Below, in pieces: positions 1-6,448 of a DNA stretch of 33,173 bases. A program made the position numbers and the translations under genes. The DNA lies in assembly GCA_021774795.1 (NCBI GenBank), contig JAJFIR010000024.1:1-33173 (forward strand), given 5' to 3'. The notes beneath the pieces were generated by a model. The model was not told the origin of the DNA and ran no database searches. It saw nothing but the letters and a program-made list of their open reading frames with translations. This DNA comes from Emcibacteraceae bacterium (GTDB lineage: Bacteria > Pseudomonadota > Alphaproteobacteria > Sphingomonadales > Emcibacteraceae). Each line of letters starts with the position of its first letter. Position 1 is the stretch's first letter.

Positions 1-2
1 GA

Positions 3-140
3 ACAAAACGTACCATCCGAAGATCAAAGCATGCGACCATGAAGAAGAGCGGCCTTGGCGGGATCAAGGACGCGATCTCAATCAGTGAACGGCCTGCCTC
101 TGTGGAAGACCGTGCCGTCCCCGGTCATTGGGAAGGTGAT
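3..140 (+). pseudogene. IS30-family transposase fragment
   Basis: Open in one frame from the window edge, this stretch encodes a peptide containing ISISERP, then [13 protein letters not shown]. That is the conserved segment just before and including the first catalytic Asp of IS30-family DDE transposases. After GHWEGD (D at 138-140) the family continuation (LIKG-like) is lost in this frame. The bases atcaagggc at 142-150 would encode IKG in another frame, so a small deletion right after the Asp codon is possible. No HTH domain and no other catalytic residues are in the window, and LysR begins to read from 191 on the other strand. This is an internal remnant of a dead insertion sequence; its 5' part may lie outside the window. 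Confidence 0.72.
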
Positions 141-190
141 CATCAAGGGCGGGGTTGGCGAGGGCCATGGAGGGCGCCGTGCCTTCAAGA

Positions 191-1126
191 TCATCCAACT
201 ATTTCTTTCGGAATATCGAGCGCTGTCCGACTAATTTCTTTGAGCAGCCATTCCCGAAATATGACTACTTTGGGCCGGTCTGTATGGGTTTTCGGACAGA
301 CAAGATAGAAGCCAAGTTTCATTGATAGGCCCAGATCAAATGGAGCGATCAACCGACCGGCCGCTAGGTCGTCAGCCGCCAAATGGAACCAACCCAGCAC
401 CACGCCGGCACCGTCAATGGCCGCTTGAAGTGAATGGTCAGGGTGACTGAAATGCGGCCCCCGCGTCGGATCGACGTCCTTCACGCAGGCCTCCTCTAGC
501 CAGTCGCTCCACTTCGGTGCAGACATGTCGAAATCCAGAGAATCGTCATGTAGCAGGAGGTGATGGCGAAGGTCTTTAATCGAGCGCAGCGGGAAATCGC
601 CGTCTAGAAGCCGCGGACTGCACATTGGCGTCACTGACTCGTCGAATAATTTGGTCGAATCGAGACCAGGATATTTGCCGCGGCCCAGTCGGATGGCAGC
701 ATCAAAGGTGTCGCGCCGAAAGTCGACCATCGCCAGACGGGCAGAGATGCGCACATCGATATTCGGATAGGCGACGCTGAACCGTTCCAGTCGTGGAACC
801 AGCCACTTCGCCGCGAAGACTGGCGCAACACTGATCATTAGCGGACCGCGCATATCAGATTGCTGTACCCGTTCGACGGCTCTATCCAGGCGATTGAACC
901 CGTCCCGCAGCTCGGGAAGGAAAAGTTGCCCGACATCGTTCAGCAGCAGGCCTCGAGGCATCCGGCGGAAAAGTTTAACGCCGAGGAATTCTTCCAGCGT
1001 CTTTACCTGGTGACTAATAGCGGCCGGCGTCACGTGCAACTCGTCGGCCGCCTTGACGAAACTCAGATTCCGCGCGGCAGCTTCAAAGGCGCGCAGGGCA
1101 GTCAATGGATAGGTTCGTCTAGTCAT
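191..1126 (-). CDS. LysR-family transcriptional regulator, GcvA-like
   Basis: A 311-residue LysR-type regulator. The N-terminal winged helix-turn-helix (about residues 4-63) has the typical [32 protein letters not shown] and LGVKLFRR blocks; the [11 protein letters not shown] start resembles the GcvA subgroup. A substrate-binding domain of normal length follows (about residues 90-295). The longer frame begins with a TTG at 1132; I prefer the ATG at 1124-1126, which puts MTRR at the N-terminus as in relatives. It is transcribed divergently from the AhpD/SDR/VOC genes across a 117-bp gap, the classic arrangement for a LysR protein controlling its neighbour. The effector is unknown. GC content is clearly higher than in the ribosomal half of the window, in keeping with acquired DNA. 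Confidence 0.9.
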   Translation of the reverse strand: MTRRTYPLTALRAFEAAARNLSFVKAADELHVTPAAISHQVKTLEEFLGVKLFRRMPRGLLLNDVGQLFLPELRDGFNRLDRAVERVQQSDMRGPLMISVAPVFAAKWLVPRLERFSVAYPNIDVRISARLAMVDFRRDTFDAAIRLGRGKYPGLDSTKLFDESVTPMCSPRLLDGDFPLRSIKDLRHHLLLHDDSLDFDMSAPKWSDWLEEACVKDVDPTRGPHFSHPDHSLQAAIDGAGVVLGWFHLAADDLAAGRLIAPFDLGLSMKLGFYLVCPKTHTDRPKVVIFREWLLKEISRTALDIPKEIVG

Positions 1127-1243
1127 ACTCAAGACTCAATTTTTCTAAGTCATAGCACGAAATCTTCTCGTTTGTAAAGGTATAGGATGCGCCCTACAAA
1201 TGGGTAGTTACATAAATCAACATTATTCGAAGGAGAACAAACA
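1127..1243. promoter_or_regulatory. LysR / AhpD-like divergent control region
   Basis: A 117-bp gap between two divergent starts. It contains a dyad with perfect 6-bp arms, TTTGTA at 1171-1176 and TACAAA at 1195-1200, separated by 18 bp. This is a candidate regulator site, though not a clean T-N11-A LysR box. A strong ribosome binding site (GAAGGAG) lies about 8 bases before the ATG at 1244. I could not pick a convincing -35/-10 pair. Confidence 0.4.
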
Positions 1244-1831
1244 ATGCCAAGGCTAAAAACAATTAATCCAGAAACAGCGCAGGGCAAAGCAAAGCTGTTG
1301 CTGGACGGGGTTCAGAAATCGTTGGGCATGACCCCTAACATAATGCGTATGCTGGCCAACTCTCCCGCAGCGCTGGAAGCTTATCTGGGTCTCATGAAGT
1401 CACTCAGCGGTGCCAACATCGATGCCAAGACCCGAGAATCTATCGCGCTTGTCACTTCAGCCGCCAATGGCTGCGACTACTGTGCATCAGCGCACACCGC
1501 GATCGGCAAGATGGTCGGCCTTTCTGACGAGGAGACACGGGCCAGTTTACGTGGCCAGTCATCTGAGCCAACCAGAGCAGCTGCCTTGCAGTTTGCTCAA
1601 GCCATTGTAGAAAAGCGCGGCTGGGTCAACGATCAAGACCTGGAGCGCGTTCGCGAGTCGGGTCTTGGCGATGCTGAGATCACCGAAATCGTTGCGACCA
1701 TCGCGATGACCATGTTCTCCAACTACTTCAACCATGTCGCCCAAACTGACATCGATTTTCCAATTGTGAAGGTGGGAGAAACGCGGGCAGAGAAAACTTC
1801 AAACGAAGGTGAATACAATGACGATATCTAA
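1244..1831 (+). CDS. Carboxymuconolactone decarboxylase / AhpD-like protein
   Basis: A 195-residue protein of the AhpD/carboxymuconolactone decarboxylase superfamily. Residues 62-90 hold the signature: KTRESIALVTS, then CDYCASAH with Cys77, Cys80 and His84. This is the CxxC...H redox centre of peroxidase-type (AhpD-like) members rather than of true decarboxylases. The expected activity is thiol-dependent reduction of peroxides or a related redox step in the cytoplasm; the substrate is unknown. A strong Shine-Dalgarno (AAGGAG) supports the start. Its 3' end overlaps the next gene by 14 bp, so the two are probably translationally coupled. It is the first gene of the cluster facing the LysR regulator. 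Confidence 0.85.
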   Translation: MPRLKTINPETAQGKAKLLLDGVQKSLGMTPNIMRMLANSPAALEAYLGLMKSLSGANIDAKTRESIALVTSAANGCDYCASAHTAIGKMVGLSDEETRASLRGQSSEPTRAAALQFAQAIVEKRGWVNDQDLERVRESGLGDAEITEIVATIAMTMFSNYFNHVAQTDIDFPIVKVGETRAEKTSNEGEYNDDI

Positions 1832-2714
1832 GTCCATCCTTATCACAGGCACGTCCTCCGGTTTTGGCCGAGATATTGCGAAAACCCTGACTCAATCCGG
1901 TTACCAGGTGTTCGCTTCAATGCGTGACCCACTCGGTAAGAACCATGAGCGCGCCGACGAGCTGGCCAAGTGTGGCGCTAGCGTCATTGAGCTTGATGTC
2001 ACCAGTCCGCAATCCGTTGAGCAAGCAGTGGCAAGTGTCGTTTCTGAGGCCGGACGCCTTGATGTTCTAGTGAACAATGCCGGTGTTGCCTACACCGGCA
2101 TTACCGAAGGCTTTACCGTCGATCAGGCTAGAGCACTTTTTGATGTCAACGTGTTCGGCCTGCATCGCGTCACGCGCGAAGTGCTGCCGATCATGCGCGG
2201 CTCCCAAGATGGACTAATCATCAATATCGGTTCGGTTGTAGGCCGCGTTACCTTCCCGTTCTTTGGTCTTTACGGTGCGAGCAAGTTCGCCGTCGAGGCT
2301 CTGACCGACAGCTATCGGTATGAGGTGTCGCAACTGGGTATAGATGTCGTGCTAGTTCAGCCCAGTTCCCACCCAACGCAATTGTGGGACAGCACTATTC
2401 AGCCAGCGGATACCGCGCGCTTGGCTGAATATGGCGAAGTCGGCAATATCCCCGGCACACTCTTCGGGCAGTTCGAAGCCATGTTTGCGAGTGCTGATGC
2501 ACCAAATCCGCAAAATGTTGCATCGACTATCGCAACCCTGATCTCCACCGAGAAGGGCAAGCGCGCAGCCCGAACTGTTGTAGGTGCTCCATTCGGATCT
2601 GAAACCGTAAATGAGGCATCAAAAGCGGTTCAGCTCCATTTGCTTGATGCGCTCGGTCTTGACCATTTAGCGAGAGTTATGACCACTCCGCAGAACACCG
2701 GATCAATCAAATGA
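1818..2714 (+). CDS. Short-chain dehydrogenase/reductase (classical SDR)
   Basis: A 298-residue NAD(P)-dependent oxidoreductase. Visible motifs are the cofactor loop TGTSSGFG (residues 10-17), NNAG (86-89), catalytic Ser139 in NIGS, and Tyr152-x3-Lys156 in YGASK. The length is somewhat above the 250-residue core and leaves a C-terminal substrate lobe, as in SDRs acting on larger or hydrophobic substrates. I chose the ATG at 1818 because GAAGG lies 8 bases upstream; a GTG at 1809 would add three residues. It overlaps the AhpD-like gene, is followed by a 134-bp gap before the VOC gene, and is probably co-expressed with both. The substrate cannot be read from sequence. Confidence 0.9.
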   Translation: MTISKSILITGTSSGFGRDIAKTLTQSGYQVFASMRDPLGKNHERADELAKCGASVIELDVTSPQSVEQAVASVVSEAGRLDVLVNNAGVAYTGITEGFTVDQARALFDVNVFGLHRVTREVLPIMRGSQDGLIINIGSVVGRVTFPFFGLYGASKFAVEALTDSYRYEVSQLGIDVVLVQPSSHPTQLWDSTIQPADTARLAEYGEVGNIPGTLFGQFEAMFASADAPNPQNVASTIATLISTEKGKRAARTVVGAPFGSETVNEASKAVQLHLLDALGLDHLARVMTTPQNTGSIK

Positions 2715-2848
2715 TTACCAACCATCAAACCCTGTCCCCCAGCTGCGCCAATTCCGGTCAGCAGCCGATAAGCGTGCCCAGGGTGCCAGATCTGTAAGTT
2801 TATCAATGTCACATAACCGGCGGAGCCAGCCAAATAAGGAGAAGAACC

Positions 2849-3259
2849 ATGTCAAACAATACTGTTACCCAAGGCGCACATCACATAGGACTTACCGTTC
2901 CAAGCTTGGCGGACACCCGCGTATTCTTCGTCGACACGCTTGGCTTTGATCAGGTCGGAGAAATTCCCGATTATCCTGCGGTCTTTCTGAGCGACGGCAC
3001 GACGATGATCACTTTGTGGCAGGCCAAAGATCCATCGACAGCGATCCCCTTCGACCGCAAAAATGTGATCGGGTTACACCATTTTGCTCTCAAGGTACGC
3101 AGTGCCGAGGCACTCGAGAAACTTCATAAAAAATTGAAAGATGTTGACAGCGTAGAAGTCGAATTTTCGCCGGAGTCTCTTGGTGGAGGCTCGACCCAGC
3201 ACATGATGTGCTCAATTCCTGGCGGTATCCGCATGGAGTTCATTGCGCCCGCCGCCTAA
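2849..3259 (+). CDS. VOC (glyoxalase/bleomycin-resistance/dioxygenase) protein
   Basis: A 136-residue single-module protein of the vicinal oxygen chelate fold. HHIGLTV (residues 11-17) and DTRVFFVDTLGF (22-33) start the first beta-alpha-beta-beta-beta unit. GLHHFALKV (about 75-83) and PGGIRMEFI (about 125-133) make the second. The His near the start of each unit and the Glu in MEFI are candidate metal ligands, so an enzymatic role (lyase, isomerase or dioxygenase type) is plausible. Small single-module members usually dimerise to complete their active sites. An AAGGAG ribosome binding site precedes the ATG. It sits between the SDR and the lumazine-binding-like gene on the same strand and is probably in the same transcript. 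Confidence 0.85.
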   Translation: MSNNTVTQGAHHIGLTVPSLADTRVFFVDTLGFDQVGEIPDYPAVFLSDGTTMITLWQAKDPSTAIPFDRKNVIGLHHFALKVRSAEALEKLHKKLKDVDSVEVEFSPESLGGGSTQHMMCSIPGGIRMEFIAPAA

Positions 3260-3337
3260 AAAATTTTAAATCAGAAAACTTTTGATCGTCAAATAGAAAT
3301 CTATTGAGGCGAGAAGAAATCGAAACGGAGATATCCT

Positions 3338-3712
3338 ATGAACAAAGCCCCCCTAGTTATCCACGAAAAAGAGAAGATTACGAGCGTGATCCAGCGTTAT
3401 ATCGGTGGAGCGGTATCCGGTCAAGGCAACGACATGAAACCGGCATTTCACAATGAAGCAACAATCTTCGGTTATGTCGGTGCCGACCTGCTTGCTGGCC
3501 CGATCCAATTACTGTTTGACTGGAATGACGAGAACGGTCCTGCGGCCGATCTCCAGGCAAACATCGTAAATATTGATCTAGAGGGAACCGTTGCCACCGT
3601 GCGAGTTGAACTCGAAAACTGGTCCGGCCACCGATTCACCGATCTGTTCACGCTGTTGAAGTTCGGCAGCGAGTGGAAAATTACCAACAAGGTCTTTCAC
3701 TTGCACGCCTGA
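3338..3712 (+). CDS. Putative lumazine-binding / NTF2-like protein
   Basis: A 124-residue protein with the SnoaL/NTF2-like cone fold pattern. It has an N-terminal helix (IHEKEKITSVIQRYIGGAVSGQ), an FHNEATIFGYVG segment, a central helix, then strands TVATVRVELENWSG and DLFTLLKFGSEWKITNKVFH. This matches the putative lumazine-binding (Lumazine_bd_2-type) families. Such proteins bind small hydrophobic or aromatic ligands, and some are isomerases or hydratases, but no catalytic residue can be assigned. It starts 78 bp after the VOC gene and ends the GC-rich part of the cluster. Composition changes sharply immediately downstream. Confidence 0.75.
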   Translation: MNKAPLVIHEKEKITSVIQRYIGGAVSGQGNDMKPAFHNEATIFGYVGADLLAGPIQLLFDWNDENGPAADLQANIVNIDLEGTVATVRVELENWSGHRFTDLFTLLKFGSEWKITNKVFHLHA

Positions 3713-3742
3713 GCGACCATCGCCAGATTTCAAAAACACAAA

Positions 3743-3760
3743 GGAAAAGGAAAAGGAAAA
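3743..3760 (+). repeat. Three tandem GGAAAA hexamers forming the MAPEG ribosome binding site
   Basis: GGAAAA is repeated three times head to tail, directly ahead of the MAPEG start codon at 3765. Each unit contains an AAGGA-like Shine-Dalgarno core; the last one lies 7 bases from the ATG. Loss or gain of a unit by slippage would shift the SD spacing rather than the coding frame. Confidence 0.8.
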
Positions 3761-3764
3761 GAAA

Positions 3765-4181
3765 ATGGAAACGACATTATACTATTTAGGATTAAGCGGT
3801 GTTTTAACAATTTTACTTTGGACACCATATATAGCAGTCCGTCTTTTTGTATGGGGATTGCCAACATTTTTAAGTAACTATCCGGAAGGGTTTCCTGATA
3901 AACAACCCGAACAACCATTGTGGGCGGCGCGCGCGCAACGTGCCCATCTAAATATGGTAGAAACTATGCCCGCTTTTATTGCTGTTGTGGTTGCCGCACT
4001 ATTTCTGCCGGGCGAAAATGCGATGGTCGGTCAAACGACAGCCATGTGGGCAGAAGTATTTTTCTTTGCTCGTCTAATACACGCAATCGTTTATATTGCT
4101 GGGGTGCCGTTCTTAAGAACACCGGTATATTTGGTTTCCTGGGCAGCAATCCTAATGATTGGATTTGCTTCGCTTACGTAG
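3765..4181 (+). CDS. MAPEG-family membrane protein
   Basis: A 138-residue integral membrane protein of the MAPEG superfamily (membrane-associated eicosanoid/glutathione metabolism). Four hydrophobic segments are visible at about residues 5-28, 65-82, 93-111 and 117-136. The family hallmark polar stretch AARAQRAHLNMVETMPAF lies at about 52-69, where Arg, Asn and Glu contribute to the glutathione site in studied relatives. Bacterial members are glutathione transferases or peroxidases, or of unknown activity. The gene follows the GC-rich cluster by 52 bp on the same strand but is much AT-richer, so co-transcription is possible while common ancestry is doubtful. The start is set by the GGAAAA-repeat ribosome binding site. 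Confidence 0.85.
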   Translation: METTLYYLGLSGVLTILLWTPYIAVRLFVWGLPTFLSNYPEGFPDKQPEQPLWAARAQRAHLNMVETMPAFIAVVVAALFLPGENAMVGQTTAMWAEVFFFARLIHAIVYIAGVPFLRTPVYLVSWAAILMIGFASLT

Positions 4182-4330
4182 AGGGCTAAGATTTGATGAG
4201 AACCCATGACAACAATTGTCGCATATATAGTTCCCTTTAAACTGATGCTGCAAGATTGAGTTGGTTTAGATTACTTTCACCAATACTTGGATCAGAGTGT
4301 GACTATATAACCACAAATTGTAGTTCCCTT

Positions 4331-4359
4331 GCCCTCTCAAGAATTTATTCTTAGAGGGC
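4331..4359. other. Hairpin 1, GCCCTCT stem
   Basis: GCCCTCT (4331-4337) pairs with AGAGGGC (4353-4359). Inside it, AAGAAT and ATTCTT can also pair after one bulged C. It is 150 bp after the MAPEG stop and has no T-run directly after it, so it is not a standard terminator on the plus strand. Confidence 0.6.
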
Positions 4360-4365
4360 CCTCGG

Positions 4366-4400
4366 GCTAGGTCAAACGCTACCCACCTCTTTGACCTAGC
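4366..4400 (+). terminator. Hairpin 2, possible terminator of the MAPEG transcript
   Basis: Perfect 11-bp stem GCTAGGTCAAA (4366-4376) / TTTGACCTAGC (4390-4400) with a 13-base loop, followed on the plus strand by CTATTTCTTT. The T-tract is interrupted, so termination strength is uncertain. It could equally be a protein-binding dyad or a relic of a mobile-element end. Confidence 0.45.
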
Positions 4401-4491
4401 CTATTTCTTTCCATTAAAAATACTTAGATTATGTTTCCGGTTATACTAAAGTCGTAAATTATGAAAATCATTTAAATAGGAGATTTGTATT

Positions 4492-4569
4492 ATGGTTTCG
4501 GAAGAAAAACTTAAAGATGCAGAGAGAATGTACGTCGTCAGGATTATTTGGACATTTAAGTCTTTATAA
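4492..4569 (+). pseudogene. 25-codon ORF with good ribosome binding site, possibly a truncated gene
   Basis: ATG at 4492 preceded by AGGAGA at 8 bases, encoding MVSEEKLKDAERMYVV followed by nine more residues and a stop. The charged helical start looks like the N-terminus of a longer DNA-binding or regulatory protein, and the frame ends about 10 bp before the likely left end of the IS3 remnant. I infer a gene cut off when the element arrived or decayed. It may also be a genuine small protein or chance. I do not recognise a family. Confidence 0.3.
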
Positions 4570-4599
4570 TAAGAGAGTATTCTGCTCCATCTGTTAAGT

Positions 4600-5371
4600 T
4601 TAAGCGTCCATAGCTTTAATATGCAAGCGTTTTCGTTTGGCCATTGTTTTCAGTTTTATTTTGTTTCGCTTTTCAAGGATCGTATTACCGCGTCCTAGAA
4701 AGACATCTTCAGGTGTTAGATTATTTATGCTCTCATGATATCTCCTTGTGTTGTAATATTGAATAAAATCTTCGATGCGCTGCTTTAACTCACCGGGAAG
4801 GTAATAGTTTTCCAGTAATATCTGGTTTTTGAGAGAGCGATGTCACCTCTCAATTTTCCCCTGCGTTTGTGGATGATATGGCTTACCACGGGTGTGTTCC
4901 ATTTCATGCTCGGATAGCCAGTCGGCTAGTTCTGATGATATGTAGGACGGACCGTTATCGCTAAGCAGGCGTGGTTGGGTTATGGAACTTATCAGCCGCT
5001 TTCATGAGGATAAAAGCAGGGCTTGTAATGAGCCCTTCCGCCTTCAGAATACGGTAGGTGCTGGCTTCTGAGATATAATACCCTTGTGTTTCAGTGAAAG
5101 TGACCGCAAGTTCTCTGGGGGACATTTCTGTTTCCTTCAACGCAAGTGTAATGATTTCGTTCTTCACGGTGCTTAGTATTTTATTCCACACAGACTTGGG
5201 AATAGGCTTCTTGTCTTTCAAACCATCAATCCCATCCTCTAAATAGCGATCATACCAATTGTACCAAGTGGAGCGGGATATACCCAATTGCTGTAATGTG
5301 CGCTTGAGGGGCAAATGGCTGTTCTCAACGAGTTGAATGATCTCAGCCTTTTCTGATGCTGAATATCTCAT
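4600..5371 (-). pseudogene. IS3-family transposase orfB, deleted and interrupted
   Basis: The N-terminal part (MRYSASEKAEIIQLV, then QQLGISRSTWYNWYDRYLE, MSPRELAVTFTE and LITSPAFILMKAADKF) matches the HTH and linker of IS3-type transposases. Around 4970-4980 the reading jumps, in a different frame, to RLLSDNGPSY, skipping roughly 75 residues that normally hold the first catalytic Asp (the TDF motif). The second Asp (SDNG) and the Glu (QGKIER) remain. A TGA at 4843-4845 replaces the Trp after KIER. The C-terminus (YYNTRRYHESINNLTPEDV) is then intact to the stop at 4600. One catalytic residue is lost, the frame is shifted and there is a nonsense codon, so it is dead. Confidence 0.85.
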
Positions 5372-5545
5372 GTATCGTCTTCCCCATCCCCGATTACGCT
5401 TTTTTTAAGCAGACGGTTTTCAAGAACCTGCTCGGCAAAGGCCTCCTTCAATTGACGAGCTTCTGTGCGCAAGCCTTTGACTTCTGCTGTATTGGCTTCG
5501 CGTTCAGTATCACTTGCTCGTTTTATTAGAGTGTTTACGTGTCAT
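5368..5545 (-). pseudogene. IS3-family orfA remnant
   Basis: The C-terminal half reads EVKGLRTEARQLKEAFAEQV, then LENRLLKKSVIGDGEDD, the coiled-coil tail typical of the small IS3 orfA partner. It ends in a TGA overlapping the orfB ATG. An ATG at 5543-5545 begins MTRKHS in another frame, which looks like the original N-terminus. The remaining 178 bp are not a multiple of three, and the helix-turn-helix that should lie between is missing. This fits an internal deletion like the one in orfB. Confidence 0.65.
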
Positions 5546-5621
5546 CTTCGTTCCTTCGTCACTACGATGAAACAAAAACACTCTCTTGGGCAATACACTT
5601 AATTAGTCCAACTTGGTCTGA

Positions 5622-6018
5622 CGGGATACACGAGATAGATGCGTTTGAGCAAAGGCGGCTTGTATTACAAGAAAAGGCCATTGAATCGGTTGCTCCGCAA
5701 CCTTCCTTCAAAGAAACACTAGAACTTTCTCTTCAATTTCTCGCAAACCCTTATAAAATATGGCTTTCAGGCGATTATTTTCTGCGAAGAATGGTCATTC
5801 GACTGGTGTTTCCCGAGCCTTTAAACTACTGCAAAAATGAAGGATATAGAACTCCTGCTTTTGCCTTACCTTTCAAGGCTTTAACAAGAAATTCAAACGA
5901 ATTTTTAGCTGATTTGAAAAATGGTGCGGTCGAGAAGACTCGAACTTCCACGGGCCAAAGCCCACAGCGACCTCAACGCTGCGCGTCTACCAATTCCGCC
6001 ACGACCGCATTTTCGTAG
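5622..6018 (+). pseudogene. C-terminal remnant of a large serine recombinase, reading into tRNA-Leu
   Basis: From about 5626 the frame encodes IHEIDAFEQRRLVLQEKA, FKETLELSLQFLANPYKIW, RRMVIRLVF and NYCKNEGYRTP...LPFKAL. That is the characteristic C-terminal tail of large serine recombinases (resolvase/recombinase family integrases) common in alphaproteobacteria. The catalytic resolvase domain and most of the recombinase domain are absent, cut by the IS3 element on the left. The last ~30 codons are read antisense through tRNA-Leu and stop at 6016-6018, a common effect when such an integrase sits against its tRNA attachment site. It is non-functional now. The natural C-terminus of the intact protein is not certain. 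Confidence 0.75.
5922..6008 (-). tRNA. tRNA-Leu (anticodon GAG)
   Basis: On the minus strand the 87-base gene begins GCGGTCGTGGCGGAATTGG and ends CGACCGCACCA with CCA encoded. The acceptor stem GCGGTCG/CGACCGC is perfect. The anticodon stem CAGCG/CGCTG encloses the loop TTGAGGT, giving anticodon GAG (reads CUC/CUU). A long variable arm (GTGGGCTTTGGCCCGT region) fits a class II leucine tRNA, and the T arm has GTTCGAGTC. Its 3' end abuts the serine-recombinase remnant, making it the probable island attachment site. Confidence 0.93.
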
Positions 6019-6087
6019 TTTGGCAAATCAATTGTGGTGGAGTAACAAATGAACTGACTTGAAGCAATAAGAATCTTCGAATAGGGC

Positions 6088-6345
6088 TTATTTTTTCAAA
6101 AACCCTAACTCACGATATCCCTTAACCCCTTCCAAAAGGGTTATTCCGATATTTTCCCCTGAAACCATAATCTCACCTTTGGCAATAAGTTCACCATTGG
6201 CATATATTTTTACAGGGGAATCGCAGTGTTCCTGAAGCTCAATCACTGCTCCACGTCCTAATTTCAGCAACTGTTTTACAGGCATTAAATTCTGACCTAA
6301 AACAACAGTTAGTTCAACTTCCACATCTTCGAACGCTTGTGACAT
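6088..6345 (-). CDS. fliN: FliN-like flagellar motor switch (SpoA-domain) protein
   Basis: An 85-residue protein that is almost only a SpoA (surface presentation of antigens) domain. VEVELTVVLGQNLMPVKQLL (about 8-27), LGRGAVIEL (28-36), SPVKIYANGELIAKGEI (43-59) and GENIGITLLE (63-72) match the C-terminal domain of FliN in the flagellar C-ring, the rotation switch bound by FliM and CheY-P. It lacks the N-terminal extension of enterobacterial FliN, as many alphaproteobacterial versions do. No other flagellar gene is in the window; it is divergent from lipB and ends about 80 bp from tRNA-Leu. AAGG lies about 9 bases before the ATG. The symbol is by family; a separate FliN elsewhere is possible. 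Confidence 0.8.
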   Translation of the reverse strand: MSQAFEDVEVELTVVLGQNLMPVKQLLKLGRGAVIELQEHCDSPVKIYANGELIAKGEIMVSGENIGITLLEGVKGYRELGFLKK

Positions 6346-6448
6346 TAAATAAGCCTTTATACTTAACTTTACATTATTATGAAGCTATACCTTTTAGAGT
6401 GAGACATTATAGTTATTTTTTAGTTAAAATTGCAAAGATAAACGGTAA

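Larger units (their letters stand above)
4182..4599. other. Gene-poor AT-rich stretch between MAPEG and IS3 remnant
   Basis: About 420 bp with no convincing protein gene apart from the 25-codon ORF listed separately. It holds two adjacent hairpins (4331-4359 and 4366-4400) and two copies of TAGTTCCCTT (4228-4237 and 4321-4330). A TATACT at 4443-4448 resembles a -10 box but I see no good -35. It may be the eroded 3' side of an older island gene set. Confidence 0.6.
4581..5621 (-). mobile_element. Internally deleted IS3-family insertion sequence
   Basis: Remnants of both IS3-type reading frames, orfA (5368-5545) and orfB (4600-5371), overlap as ATGA in the usual order on the minus strand. I place the ends by weak resemblance between the outer 24 bases on each side: the left begins TCTGCTCC, the right read inward begins TCAGACCA, and 12 of 24 match, including the inner TTAAG. 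Recombinase homology resumes immediately right of 5621, which supports the right end. No clear target-site duplication is visible. At about 1.04 kb it is shorter than intact relatives (usually 1.2-1.5 kb). It encodes no working transposase, so it could move only if supplied in trans. Confidence 0.6.

Noticed and set aside
2715-2848. Small gene between the SDR and VOC genes
   Set aside because: The only ORF (minus strand, 2630-2833) overlaps the SDR end and has no ribosome binding site or recognisable motif.
5539-6018. A single intact 159-residue gene
   Set aside because: The first 28 residues are insertion-sequence end, the middle is a recombinase tail and the last ~30 are antisense tRNA-Leu; it is a chimera of three things, so I annotate a remnant.
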